Source: Comamonadaceae bacterium (lineage in GTDB: Bacteria; Pseudomonadota; Gammaproteobacteria; Burkholderiales; Burkholderiaceae). From it: a stretch of 6,632 bases of DNA. The position numbers and the translations under genes were made by a program. The notes under the pieces were generated by a model that was not told the DNA's origin, did no database searches, and saw only the letters and a list, made by a program, of their open reading frames with translations. Shown piece by piece: positions 1 through 5,236 of this stretch (the stretch's first letter is position 1; each line of letters starts with the position of its first letter). The stretch spans positions 1 through 6,632 of the forward strand of contig CANCGU010000151.1 in the NCBI GenBank assembly GCA_947377705.1, read 5' to 3'.

Positions 1-84
1 GCAAATATCTGGAACACCGATGCCAGCTTCAACACGTTTGACGGCGTCCATGATTTGGCTGTCGCTGAATTTTGATCTCTTCAT
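1..84 (-). CDS. IS3-family transposase OrfA, N-terminal fragment (cut by window edge)
   Basis: Reading leftward from an ATG at 84 gives 28 codons without a stop, beginning MKRSKFSDSQIMDAVKRVEA and ending at the window edge. This is the typical N terminus of the small OrfA protein of IS3-family insertion sequences: a short basic start, then the S/T-D/E-x-Q-I helix of the helix-turn-helix that binds the element's terminal repeats. In the family, OrfA is about 90-100 residues and is joined to the DDE-transposase OrfB by programmed -1 frameshifting; neither the rest of OrfA nor OrfB is visible here. A GAAGAGG sequence lies about 6 bases before the ATG and is a plausible ribosome binding site. Whether the element is intact cannot be judged from this window. 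Its promoter would point away from the amidohydrolase gene. Confidence 0.85.
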   Translation of the reverse strand, partial: MKRSKFSDSQIMDAVKRVEAGIGVPDIC

Positions 85-121
85 ATAGAACCTCTTCCAT
101 TGGAAAAAATTCTACTTCTCA
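1..121 (-). mobile_element. Probable left part of an IS3-family insertion sequence, end near 121
   Basis: The OrfA start at 84 implies that the element's left terminal repeat lies a few tens of bases upstream of it, that is, to the right in this window. Read on the minus strand, a sequence beginning TGAGAAGTAGAATTTTTTCC starts at 121. IS3-family ends normally begin with TG, so 121 is my best guess for the boundary, 37 bases before the OrfA start. The opposite end and the 3-5 bp target duplication are outside the window, so the boundary is an inference from one end only. Confidence 0.4.
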
Positions 122-239
122 CGCCTTTGGTTCTAGGGGACGATTACCGTAGTACCTGCGTAGCTGACATAGCAGGCCATGCGTTCGAGGCTACGCTGGT
201 TAGTCAGTCTTGTGCCACTCATCGTGAAGTGACCGAGAC
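122..239. other. Spacer between the IS end and the amidohydrolase stop, with dyads
   Basis: These 118 bases hold no convincing gene. There are two overlapping dyads: CCTGC (155-159) with GCAGG (172-176), and GCGTAGC (158-164) with GCTACGC (190-196). They lie downstream of the amidohydrolase gene and could fold in its mRNA, but neither is followed by a T run on the minus strand, so this is not a classical intrinsic terminator. If an original terminator existed, the insertion sequence may have separated it from the gene. Confidence 0.3.
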
Positions 240-2213
240 TCAAAATGCACACGGACATTCCATGCGCCATGAGCCTGCATCTCCAATGATCAAGGGATGT
301 TGGTGACTGTTTTGTGACGACTTCATAACTTTTGGCATCTCAATTCCAGCACTCTTGTAGTAGCGACCATAGTCTTTCATTGGTAGCCAATCTTGATTAA
401 TTGGTGGCGCTGCTTGCGATATGGCTGCGTATGCGCCCGAGCCATAGACAACGCTGCCTCCCACCATGGTCAAAACTGACTCTAAGTTTTTAATTTCATC
501 GACTGGCATATTGAAATAGTCAGCTGATAGAAATACCAAATCAGCGAACTTACCTACTTCGAGCGTGCCTTTTTTCGTTTCTTCGTTGGACATCCATGCG
601 CCACCAGTTGTGTAAAGGCGCAGGGCTTCTGTGCGGTTAAGCAGGTTGTGGTCTCCTTGAAGTTTTGCACCACCTAATGTTTTACCTGTGATGAGCCAAT
701 GAACGCCTACCCAAGGGTTATAGCTTGTGGCGCGATTTCCGTCGGTACCCGCTGCTAAAGGTATGCCCATTTCTCGAATACGTTGAATTGGCGGTGCGTT
801 TGCTGAGACTTGGGGGCCATAACGCCTCAAGAAGGCTTCGCCATCCAATGACATTCGATTCTGAATGTTGATGCTGCCGCCTAAAGCTGCCACGCGTTCC
901 AATGTCTGGGGTGACAGAGTTTCGCAATGATCTAGGCCCCAACGCAAGCCAGTGAGAGGTACCTCTTGGTTCACTTTTTCAAGCACACCCAATATGCGTT
1001 GTGCCGTCTCATCAAAACTGGCGTGCATGCGAAATGGCCAACGTTTATCAGCCAAAAATTTTCCAACAGCAGTGAGTTGGCTTTCCATCACAGCTGGAAT
1101 TGTGGGCGGCGCTTTGTCAAAGTTTGTGACGTCACCCGCTGCCCAAACAATGTATTCCCCTGCACCCAACATGCGGAAATAGTCATCTCCCTCGCCAACG
1201 TTAACCATCTTGCTCCACGCTTGGTAGTTGTCTATCTCTTTACCGCCAGCTTGTGCGAACAACTCATAGCCAATACGCATGGTCATCTTTTTATCGCGTG
1301 CCAGTTGGGCAATCGCGGCATAGTTGTCCGGATAGTTTTGTCCACCGCCACCCGCGTCAATCACGCTGGTCAATCCCAAACGGTTGTTTTCACGCATGAA
1401 GTGCTGTGTGGACAAAATTTGATCATTTTGCGAGAGTCGTGGAATTTTGAGCCAAGTGCTGACCAAGGCTGGAAGACCAATAGTTGCAACCAGTAAACCT
1501 GTTGGATTGCCTGCACCATCACGCTCGATCTGTCCGCCAAACGGGTTGGGCGTGTCTTTATTCCATCCCAGCACCCGCAATCCAGCGCGGTTGATCCAAG
1601 CGCGGTCATACAAATGCATGATCATGGCGGGCGTGTCCCCGGTGGCTGCATTGATTTCAGCCAAGGTGGGAAAACGCTTCTCGTCAAATTGTGCCCAAGT
1701 CCACCCGCCAATGACCTGCACCCAATGCGGTGAGGGCGTGCGTTGTGCTTGGATTCGTAAGATTTCTAGACCGTGGCTGAGGGACGATAAACCATCCCAA
1801 CGAACCTCCATGGAGTAGGTCAATCCCCCACGGATGAAGTGCGTATGAGCATCGTTTAATCCTGGAACGATCGTGCGTTTTTGAGCATCAATGATACGGG
1901 TGTTGGGCGTTCGATGGCGCATCACCTCGTCTTCACTCCCAATGGCCAAGATTTTTCCATCAGCAATCGCCAATGCTGATGCGTTGGGTTGTTTGGGGTT
2001 GAGCGTGGCAATGCTGCCGTTGATCACAATTGTTTCAGCTGTGGGGGCAGGCGCGAATAAAGTCGCGCAACCGCTGATGGATGACAGGCTCGTAACTGCC
2101 ACGCTGCCGCCAATTAAATCACGTAAAAATTGACGTCGTCCGAAATAGCTTTGCGCGTTTTCTGAGGGCGTTTGGCAGCTGAGGTCGGTGCAGTTGGGTT
2201 GCAGGCAAATCAT
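240..2213 (-). CDS. YtcJ-type amidohydrolase, probably a Tat-exported lipoprotein
   Basis: This 657-residue protein belongs to the Amidohydro_3 (YtcJ-like) branch of the metal-dependent amidohydrolase superfamily. Visible metal-site motifs are the HxH of strand 1 (DAHTH, H123 and H125), candidate ligands H397 (RMHAS) and H429 (LDHCE), and the late aspartate D491 (AGTDG). Near the C-terminal side is the family's GTLEVGKFADLVFL segment (about 549-562), where the chain returns to the small beta sandwich. The N terminus carries a twin-arginine motif (GRRQFLRD, R26-R27), a hydrophobic stretch and a lipobox-like ISGC (C49), so I infer folded export by Tat and lipid anchoring; many YtcJ relatives are cytosolic. 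Start chosen from a strong AGGAGG five bases upstream. The natural substrate is unknown; family members hydrolyse N-substituted amides or related bonds. The frame is intact, and the Cys-containing tail MECPCAF looks native rather than truncated. Confidence 0.88.
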   Translation of the reverse strand: MICLQPNCTDLSCQTPSENAQSYFGRRQFLRDLIGGSVAVTSLSSISGCATLFAPAPTAETIVINGSIATLNPKQPNASALAIADGKILAIGSEDEVMRHRTPNTRIIDAQKRTIVPGLNDAHTHFIRGGLTYSMEVRWDGLSSLSHGLEILRIQAQRTPSPHWVQVIGGWTWAQFDEKRFPTLAEINAATGDTPAMIMHLYDRAWINRAGLRVLGWNKDTPNPFGGQIERDGAGNPTGLLVATIGLPALVSTWLKIPRLSQNDQILSTQHFMRENNRLGLTSVIDAGGGGQNYPDNYAAIAQLARDKKMTMRIGYELFAQAGGKEIDNYQAWSKMVNVGEGDDYFRMLGAGEYIVWAAGDVTNFDKAPPTIPAVMESQLTAVGKFLADKRWPFRMHASFDETAQRILGVLEKVNQEVPLTGLRWGLDHCETLSPQTLERVAALGGSINIQNRMSLDGEAFLRRYGPQVSANAPPIQRIREMGIPLAAGTDGNRATSYNPWVGVHWLITGKTLGGAKLQGDHNLLNRTEALRLYTTGGAWMSNEETKKGTLEVGKFADLVFLSADYFNMPVDEIKNLESVLTMVGGSVVYGSGAYAAISQAAPPINQDWLPMKDYGRYYKSAGIEMPKVMKSSQNSHQHPLIIGDAGSWRMECPCAF

Positions 2214-2218
2214 GATTT

Positions 2219-2224
2219 CCTCCT
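2219..2224 (-). promoter_or_regulatory. Strong Shine-Dalgarno site of the amidohydrolase
   Basis: The minus strand reads AGGAGG followed by five bases and the ATG at 2213. It is the best ribosome binding site in the window and fixes the start of the amidohydrolase upstream of its twin-arginine signal, so the signal sequence belongs to the protein. Confidence 0.85.
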
Positions 2225-2260
2225 AAGTTGCCGAATCATTGCTGCTGACTTCTGTATGTT

Positions 2261-2280
2261 GCTGACACGTTCGTGACAGC
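2261..2280. promoter_or_regulatory. Candidate operator: 20-bp imperfect palindrome
   Basis: The sequence GCTGACACGTTCGTGACAGC is a palindrome with arms GCTG-A-CACG and CGTG-A-CAGC around a central TT. Eight of ten arm positions pair; only the A/A pair and the central T/T pair fail. It lies 48-67 bases upstream of the amidohydrolase start and just before the small plus-strand ORF, where a dimeric repressor or activator would be expected to bind. A second GCTGAC copy occurs 17 bases to the left (2244-2249), giving an extra half-site in direct orientation. I cannot name the regulator; no regulator gene is in the window. Confidence 0.5.
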
Positions 2281-2326
2281 CTAGGGTATGTTCATACACA
2301 AAGCGCCTCACAAAAGGGAAAACGCT

Positions 2327-2470
2327 ATGTCTAGCCCCCAGCCAAAGTCCCGCCGAGTTACTCGGACTCAGGTCGCTCAACTGCACACGGGAAAGTACGC
2401 TGTACGTTTTGGGCTAGAACTTGAAGTAAACGCAAATTGGGTACTTGCAGCTAGCGCACAAACTGCATGA
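2327..2470 (+). CDS. Doubtful small hypothetical protein (47 aa)
   Basis: The frame runs from an ATG at 2327 to TGA at 2470 and gives a 47-residue, basic N-terminal peptide (MSSPQPKSRRVTRTQVAQ onward). I prefer this start because AGGGA lies seven bases upstream; an in-frame ATG at 2288 would give 60 residues but has no usable ribosome binding site. I do not recognise the protein; there is no signal peptide, membrane segment or metal motif. Its codon use (CTT, CTA, GTA, ACT) differs from the neighbouring genes, which points either to a transferred remnant or to a frame that is not translated. It sits between two minus-strand genes, divergent from the amidohydrolase and convergent with the permease. 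A weak promoter match (TTGCTG at 2259, TAGGGT at 2282, 17-base spacer) overlaps the palindrome at 2261-2280. Confidence 0.3.
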   Translation: MSSPQPKSRRVTRTQVAQLHTGKYAVRFGLELEVNANWVLAASAQTA

Positions 2471-2514
2471 GCAGTTAAGTAGTGGACGTCTTATTTCTAT
2501 GCGTCTACTAACTT
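2461..2514. terminator. Two adjacent hairpins between convergent genes
   Basis: First, AACTGC-ATGA-GCAGTT (2461-2476) is a perfect 6-bp stem with a four-base loop that contains the stop codon of the small ORF. Directly after it, the arm AAGTAGTGGACG (2477-2488) pairs with CGTCTACTAACTT (2502-2514) to form a 12-bp stem with one bulge and one G-T pair. The pair lies just downstream of the permease gene and at the end of the small ORF. Neither has a strong T run in either direction, so I infer mRNA 3'-end structure or a weak terminator rather than a standard intrinsic terminator. Confidence 0.35.
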
Positions 2515-2525
2515 GTCTGACTTAT

Positions 2526-3398
2526 TTAGAAAGCTAGCCAAATCCCCAACGGCAAAAACACCAAGCTAAAAATATGCCCCACGATGACAGACGAAGCCAC
2601 CTTGTTGGGCTCGACTTGAAACTTATCTGCGAGCATGAAGTTGAAAACTGCGGGTGGTAAGCAAGCAAACAAGATGAGGGCGCCGCGCTCTATCCCTTGC
2701 AATGGAATGAATGACAAAAGTACAAAGGTTGCAACCAGTCGAATGACCAAAATCATGATGCTGGATTGCACGCCGACTCTGACATCTTGAATTTCACTTC
2801 CAGCAAGTCTCGCGCCTAAAGAAATCAACATCATGGGTACTAAAACGTTACCAATCATCGTCAAAGATGTATGAAGTGCTGTGGGCAGCACCCATCCCAT
2901 TTCAGAAACGAACACCCCAAGCACTGTCGCCCAAATCAATGGGTTGGCATACACCATGCGCCAATCGACTTTGCCACTCATCACGCCAGCGCCTAATGTG
3001 AAGTGCAACACGTTAGAAATGACCAGTAACACGACTGAGAACGCGACGCTCTCTGGACCATAGGCCAAAGCGATCAAAGGAATGCCCACAGGTCCTACGT
3101 TGGTGAACATCACACAAGGCAAAAAAGCTTGTCTTGATGCACCTGAAAACTTGGCAAGTGGTAAAGCAATCAATCCACTGAGCAATATCAAGCCAACGGA
3201 TGCGCCAGTGAAGGTGAGGGCAGAAACTGGATCGAACGATTTGGCTGATAGAGAAATAAAAATCAGGATGGGCAGCGCAATGTCGACGATCAATTTGTTG
3301 GCCCCTGATAAGTCAGGGTTGACACGCTTGCTGTAGAAAAATCCGATCAACGCGAGCAAGAAGATTGGCAGGGTGATGTCGATAATTTTCAGAATCAT
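2526..3398 (-). CDS. AEC-family permease (auxin efflux carrier type)
   Basis: A 290-residue, very hydrophobic protein with about ten predicted membrane helices in two groups of five (roughly 4-22, 33-52, 63-84, 92-113, 115-138, then 150-168, 173-195, 208-230, 238-256, 264-290). Family marks are the broken-helix motif TNVGPVGIPL (99-108) in helix 4 and the matching PPAVFNFMLADKF (248-260) in helix 9. These are typical of bacterial AEC (PF03547) secondary transporters, which move organic acids such as malate or malonate; the substrate here cannot be told from sequence. The length is normal and both ends look complete. No clear Shine-Dalgarno precedes the ATG at 3398, but starting a few residues before the first helix is usual for the family. 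It is on the same strand as the amidohydrolase but over 300 bases upstream of it, so co-transcription is doubtful. Confidence 0.9.
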   Translation of the reverse strand: MILKIIDITLPIFLLALIGFFYSKRVNPDLSGANKLIVDIALPILIFISLSAKSFDPVSALTFTGASVGLILLSGLIALPLAKFSGASRQAFLPCVMFTNVGPVGIPLIALAYGPESVAFSVVLLVISNVLHFTLGAGVMSGKVDWRMVYANPLIWATVLGVFVSEMGWVLPTALHTSLTMIGNVLVPMMLISLGARLAGSEIQDVRVGVQSSIMILVIRLVATFVLLSFIPLQGIERGALILFACLPPAVFNFMLADKFQVEPNKVASSVIVGHIFSLVFLPLGIWLAF

Positions 3399-3651
3399 GG
3401 CGGTGCTTTAGAACACGCTTGAAACATCTCCAAGCGTTATTCGCGCGACTCTACCGTGTTCGTTGACTATCAACTGTCGAGTAGCTGACTTGAATAGCTC
3501 TCAAAATGGCCGTTGGCCTAACGAGTGCTTCCGTGTACTGAAGGTTGAGATTGAACGTGGCATTCGTCCTAATAGCAACATGGACTAGATACGAGACATG
3601 GCGAAATCAAAAGATGGGCAGGGTTAGTGCTGGGAAGTTCAATGGCGCGAC
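3399..3651. other. Gene-poor gap upstream of the permease
   Basis: No convincing gene is present in these 253 bases. On the plus strand a frame stays open from after a TAG at about 3410 to a TAG at 3588, but it has no ATG. Its last part reads like protein (RWPNECFRVLKVEIERG), which could be a decayed gene fragment or chance. Several very short ATG-started frames follow (for example MAKSKDGQG, ending in TAG near 3628). The permease promoter should lie at the left end, but I see no strong -35/-10 pair. I see no tRNA, terminator or long repeat. Confidence 0.4.
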
Positions 3652-4068
3652 TTAGCCCCATGTATTCACATTGGTGCCGCGCCCCAACATCGCCAAAACA
3701 CTGGACTGTTGGGCTTTGAGGCTGGCTTGGGCCAAAGCCGCAGCAGCTTTTTGGGCGGGCGTCGTAGGCTGGCTGGCGCTGTTGGAGGTCGGGTTGACAG
3801 GGGCGTTTGCGTTTTTCCCATTCTTTCCCTGCATGTCTAGCGCGGCTTTTTGCGCGCCTGCCAAGTCTTCATGGCGCAGGGCTTGGTATAGGCGCCCGAG
3901 TGGGCTGGTGTTGTTGGTGGCCATGGGGGGCATGCCAGAGGATGCGTAGGCTTTTTGAGCTGCGGCCATGTCCCCAGACTTCAGCGCCGCAAACATGTTG
4001 TTCATGTTTTGCTGCTTCTGCTGCAGTCCGCTGGCGTAAGTGCTTTGTCCAATGGTGTTGACTGTCAT
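3652..4068 (-). CDS. Small hypothetical protein with two helical repeats (138 aa)
   Basis: I do not recognise this as a named gene. Starting at the ATG at 4068 it is 138 residues: a short polar N terminus, a Q/N-rich helix, two related segments at about 22-45 and 57-80, a Ser/Thr/Asn/Pro-rich linker (about 82-104), an Ala-rich helix (105-127) and the tail NVNTWG. The two repeats align without gaps at a spacing of 35 residues (MFAALKSGDMAAAQKAY against LYQALRHEDLAGAQKAA), close to the period of TPR-like helical hairpins, so a small helical scaffold or binding protein is plausible. There is no signal peptide or membrane segment. The start is chosen for GGAAG five bases upstream; an in-frame ATG at 4080 and a TTG at 4104 would add 4 or 12 residues but lack this support. 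It is divergent from the four-cysteine gene and shares its control region. Confidence 0.7.
   Translation of the reverse strand: MTVNTIGQSTYASGLQQKQQNMNNMFAALKSGDMAAAQKAYASSGMPPMATNNTSPLGRLYQALRHEDLAGAQKAALDMQGKNGKNANAPVNPTSNSASQPTTPAQKAAAALAQASLKAQQSSVLAMLGRGTNVNTWG
3829..4005 (-). repeat. 35-residue-spaced internal repeat in the hypothetical protein
   Basis: Residues 22-45 (4005-3934) and 57-80 (3900-3829) of the 138-residue protein match at a fixed offset of 35. Identical positions include A28/A63, L29/L64, D33/D68, A35/A70 and A37-Q-K-A40/A72-Q-K-A75, with conservative M/L, F/Y and K/R changes. The pattern of short helix, acidic turn and second helix recalls TPR-like hairpins. The DNA copies are diverged, so this is an old duplication. 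Confidence 0.6.
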
Positions 4069-4136
4069 TTTTTCTTCCATCTCGGGTTGATAGGAGATAA
4101 GCAATAAATAGACCTTGCCGTTTTTACGCTGATGAG

Positions 4137-4152
4137 CGGCAACAGTTTGCCG
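4137..4152. promoter_or_regulatory. Perfect inverted repeat CGGCAA-CAGT-TTGCCG
   Basis: A 6-bp perfect dyad with a four-base centre lies in the divergent region between the repeat protein (start 4068) and the four-cysteine gene (start 4214). A third half-site, TTGCCG, stands alone at 4125-4130. Three copies of one half-site within 28 bases suggest an operator, most likely for the minus-strand gene, but they could also form alternative hairpins in its leader RNA. Confidence 0.4.
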
Positions 4153-4178
4153 TCTTGACTAGATTTGGCTCTGTAGGC

Positions 4179-4198
4179 AATTACCCTTGTGGGTAATT
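4179..4198. promoter_or_regulatory. Candidate operator: AATTACCC-TTGT-GGGTAATT
   Basis: A perfect 8-bp inverted repeat with a four-base centre ends three bases before the TAAAAT hexamer at 4202-4207 and 15 bases before the ATG at 4214. A dimeric regulator bound here would cover the -35 region. No good -35 hexamer is visible, which suits either an activated promoter or an operator that overlaps a poor -35 site. The regulator is not identified. Confidence 0.55.
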
Positions 4199-4201
4199 CG
4201 A

Positions 4202-4207
4202 TAAAAT
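4202..4207 (+). promoter_or_regulatory. Probable -10 box TAAAAT; mRNA may be leaderless
   Basis: TAAAAT matches the sigma-70 -10 consensus at five of six positions. Only six bases separate it from the ATG at 4214, so transcription would begin at or within a base or two of the start codon. With no Shine-Dalgarno before this ATG, a leaderless transcript is the simplest reading. Confidence 0.5.
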
Positions 4208-4213
4208 CTACAT

Positions 4214-4441
4214 ATGAGCAGAGACGACATCACCACCAAAATCGCCAGCGACGGTCTTCGCTATAAATCCAAAGCGGGCGGTAGTCCGTTTGGCGCAACG
4301 GGCAACATGATCAACACCATGAGTTGTATGAAGTGCGGCTTGCACAAGCCTCGCGCTCTGGGATCATTTCGTCGCCTACTGGACAAAAGCCATTTTTTCT
4401 GTGGTGACTGTCGGCCCGTCAAGGCGGCTGAGGTTGTATAA
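4214..4441 (+). CDS. Small four-cysteine protein, probable zinc-binding (75 aa)
   Basis: A 75-residue basic protein with two CxxC knuckles, C38-x2-C41 and C63-x2-C66, 21 residues apart, and a basic stretch between them (KPRALGSFRRLLDK). This spacing fits a single zinc ribbon or zinc-finger-like fold. The first 36 residues are polar and probably flexible. I do not know a named family for it; a nucleic-acid-binding or regulatory role would be a guess from the zinc site and positive charge. There is no Shine-Dalgarno before the ATG at 4214, but a -10 box lies six bases upstream, suggesting leaderless translation. A perfect inverted repeat overlaps the expected -35 region, and a strong terminator begins two bases after the stop codon, so this is a tightly bounded single-gene transcript. 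Confidence 0.8.
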   Translation: MSRDDITTKIASDGLRYKSKAGGSPFGATGNMINTMSCMKCGLHKPRALGSFRRLLDKSHFFCGDCRPVKAAEVV

Positions 4442-4442
4442 A

Positions 4443-4482
4443 AAATCCCCGTGTAGAGCGATCTACACGGGGATTTATTTTT
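4443..4482. terminator. Strong bidirectional intrinsic terminator, 15-bp perfect stem, GCGA loop
   Basis: The arm AAATCCCCGTGTAGA (4443-4457) pairs perfectly with TCTACACGGGGATTT (4462-4476) around the loop GCGA (a GNRA-type tetraloop). On the plus strand it is followed by ATTTTT (4477-4482); on the minus strand the stem runs into TTTTTTATAC. It therefore can end transcripts of both the four-cysteine gene (stop at 4441) and the convergent phasin gene (stop at 4497). Confidence 0.93.
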
Positions 4483-4496
4483 GAGCCTGAAACGAT

Positions 4497-5042
4497 TTAA
4501 GCGCGAGCTTTGCGGCGTGCAGGTGCTTTAGCCACTTTAGGGGCATGCTCTTTCAGCTTGGCAATGCCTTCTTGGGCCAACTCGGCGGTCTTTTTGGCAT
4601 TTTTACGTGCTTCGGCCAGTGCCTTGTTGCCAGCTTCCACGGCTGTCTTCACGGCTTGCACCGCCGCTTCAGAGCCTTCGGGGGCTTTTTTCAGGTTGTC
4701 GATGATTGCTTTGTTGGCCGCTGCGTGGGCTTGATCAAAGTGACCTTCTGCAAAGGCGGCTGCTTCGGCTTGGAACTGTTGACCCAACTCGAAAGCTGTT
4801 GCGGCAAAACCCGCCAAACTTTTCGCGGATGTTTCCAATTGCGCTTTGAGCAATTCGATTGCTGCCGTTGGATCTTTGACATCTAAAACAGAAGCCAGTT
4901 GATCTTGTGCCAACTCTGCATTGACTTTGGCTTGTTCGAGCGTCAACTCTGTGATGCGCTCGACTTGAGCGAACGACAGGTTCGCCAATTCAAAAGCGGC
5001 TTGCATAGAGGCTTCAACTTGGGGTTTGATTTGGTTTTGCAT
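4497..5042 (-). CDS. Phasin family protein (PHA granule-associated)
   Basis: A 181-residue, Ala/Lys/Glu/Gln-rich, almost wholly helical protein of the phasin family found in PHA-making proteobacteria (PF09361 type). Phasins coat polyhydroxyalkanoate storage granules in the cytoplasm, control granule size and number, and can help the synthase. The usual core is visible: an N-terminal amphipathic helix (about 8-52, including FELANLSFAQVERITELTLE), the DVKDPTAAIELLKAQLE segment (54-70), and long helices to about 165. The C terminus ends in a short basic tail (KVAKAPARRKARA), reminiscent of the DNA-binding tails of PhaF-like phasins but much shorter. The length is normal for the family. The ATG at 5042 is supported by AAGGA five to six bases upstream. 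No other PHA gene is in the window, so this is a stand-alone phasin, ending at the shared terminator at 4443-4482. Confidence 0.9.
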   Translation of the reverse strand: MQNQIKPQVEASMQAAFELANLSFAQVERITELTLEQAKVNAELAQDQLASVLDVKDPTAAIELLKAQLETSAKSLAGFAATAFELGQQFQAEAAAFAEGHFDQAHAAANKAIIDNLKKAPEGSEAAVQAVKTAVEAGNKALAEARKNAKKTAELAQEGIAKLKEHAPKVAKAPARRKARA

Positions 5043-5236
5043 ATGGATTCCTTGACGGGTTAAATTTGATAAGGGAATGTTATCGACGTATTTTGAAAAA
5101 ATGGTGAATCTTGTGTGCTTTAGAGCCAGGTCTCTAGCCAGCTTCAGGCCGGTGGGGCGCCGCTGAAAGGACTTTTTGATGAGGCACCCAAGCGATGGGT
5201 ACTACTTATGGCACAGTGTGGGTTATGAGTTCACAC
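5043..5236. promoter_or_regulatory. Divergent control region between phasin and cysM
   Basis: This stretch must hold the promoters of both genes. I see dyads but no strong -35/-10 pair. TAGAG-CCAGGT-CTCTA (5121-5136) is a perfect 5-bp inverted repeat. TTCAG (5143-5147) pairs with CTGAA (5163-5167) around a GC-rich interior and is followed after a few bases by TTTTT (5173-5177), so it could act as a weak terminator or leader hairpin on the plus strand. GTGTG (5216-5220) and CACAC (5232-5236) flank the last bases before the cysM start and could fold over it. On the minus strand the phasin ribosome site AAGGA is at 5053-5049. Confidence 0.4.

Noticed and set aside
133..222. A 29-codon minus-strand ORF between the IS end and the amidohydrolase (starts MSGTRLTNQR).
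   Set aside because: It has no Shine-Dalgarno, no recognisable similarity, and such a short frame is expected by chance.
966..1496. A 176-codon plus-strand frame.
   Set aside because: It lies wholly antisense to the conserved core of the amidohydrolase and its translation resembles no protein; it is a shadow frame.
4097..4125. A possible sigma-54 promoter on the minus strand (GG, ten bases, GC, with TTGCT at the -12 end).
   Set aside because: Only the GG and TTGCT parts match; the rest of the -24 element does not, and no enhancer site or sigma-54-linked gene supports it.
4497..5042. The Ala/Lys-rich protein as a histone-like or apolipoprotein-like protein rather than a phasin.
   Set aside because: The N-terminal FELANLSFAQVERITELTLE and DVKDPTAAIELLKAQLE segments are typical phasin core; the basic tail alone does not make it a histone-like protein.
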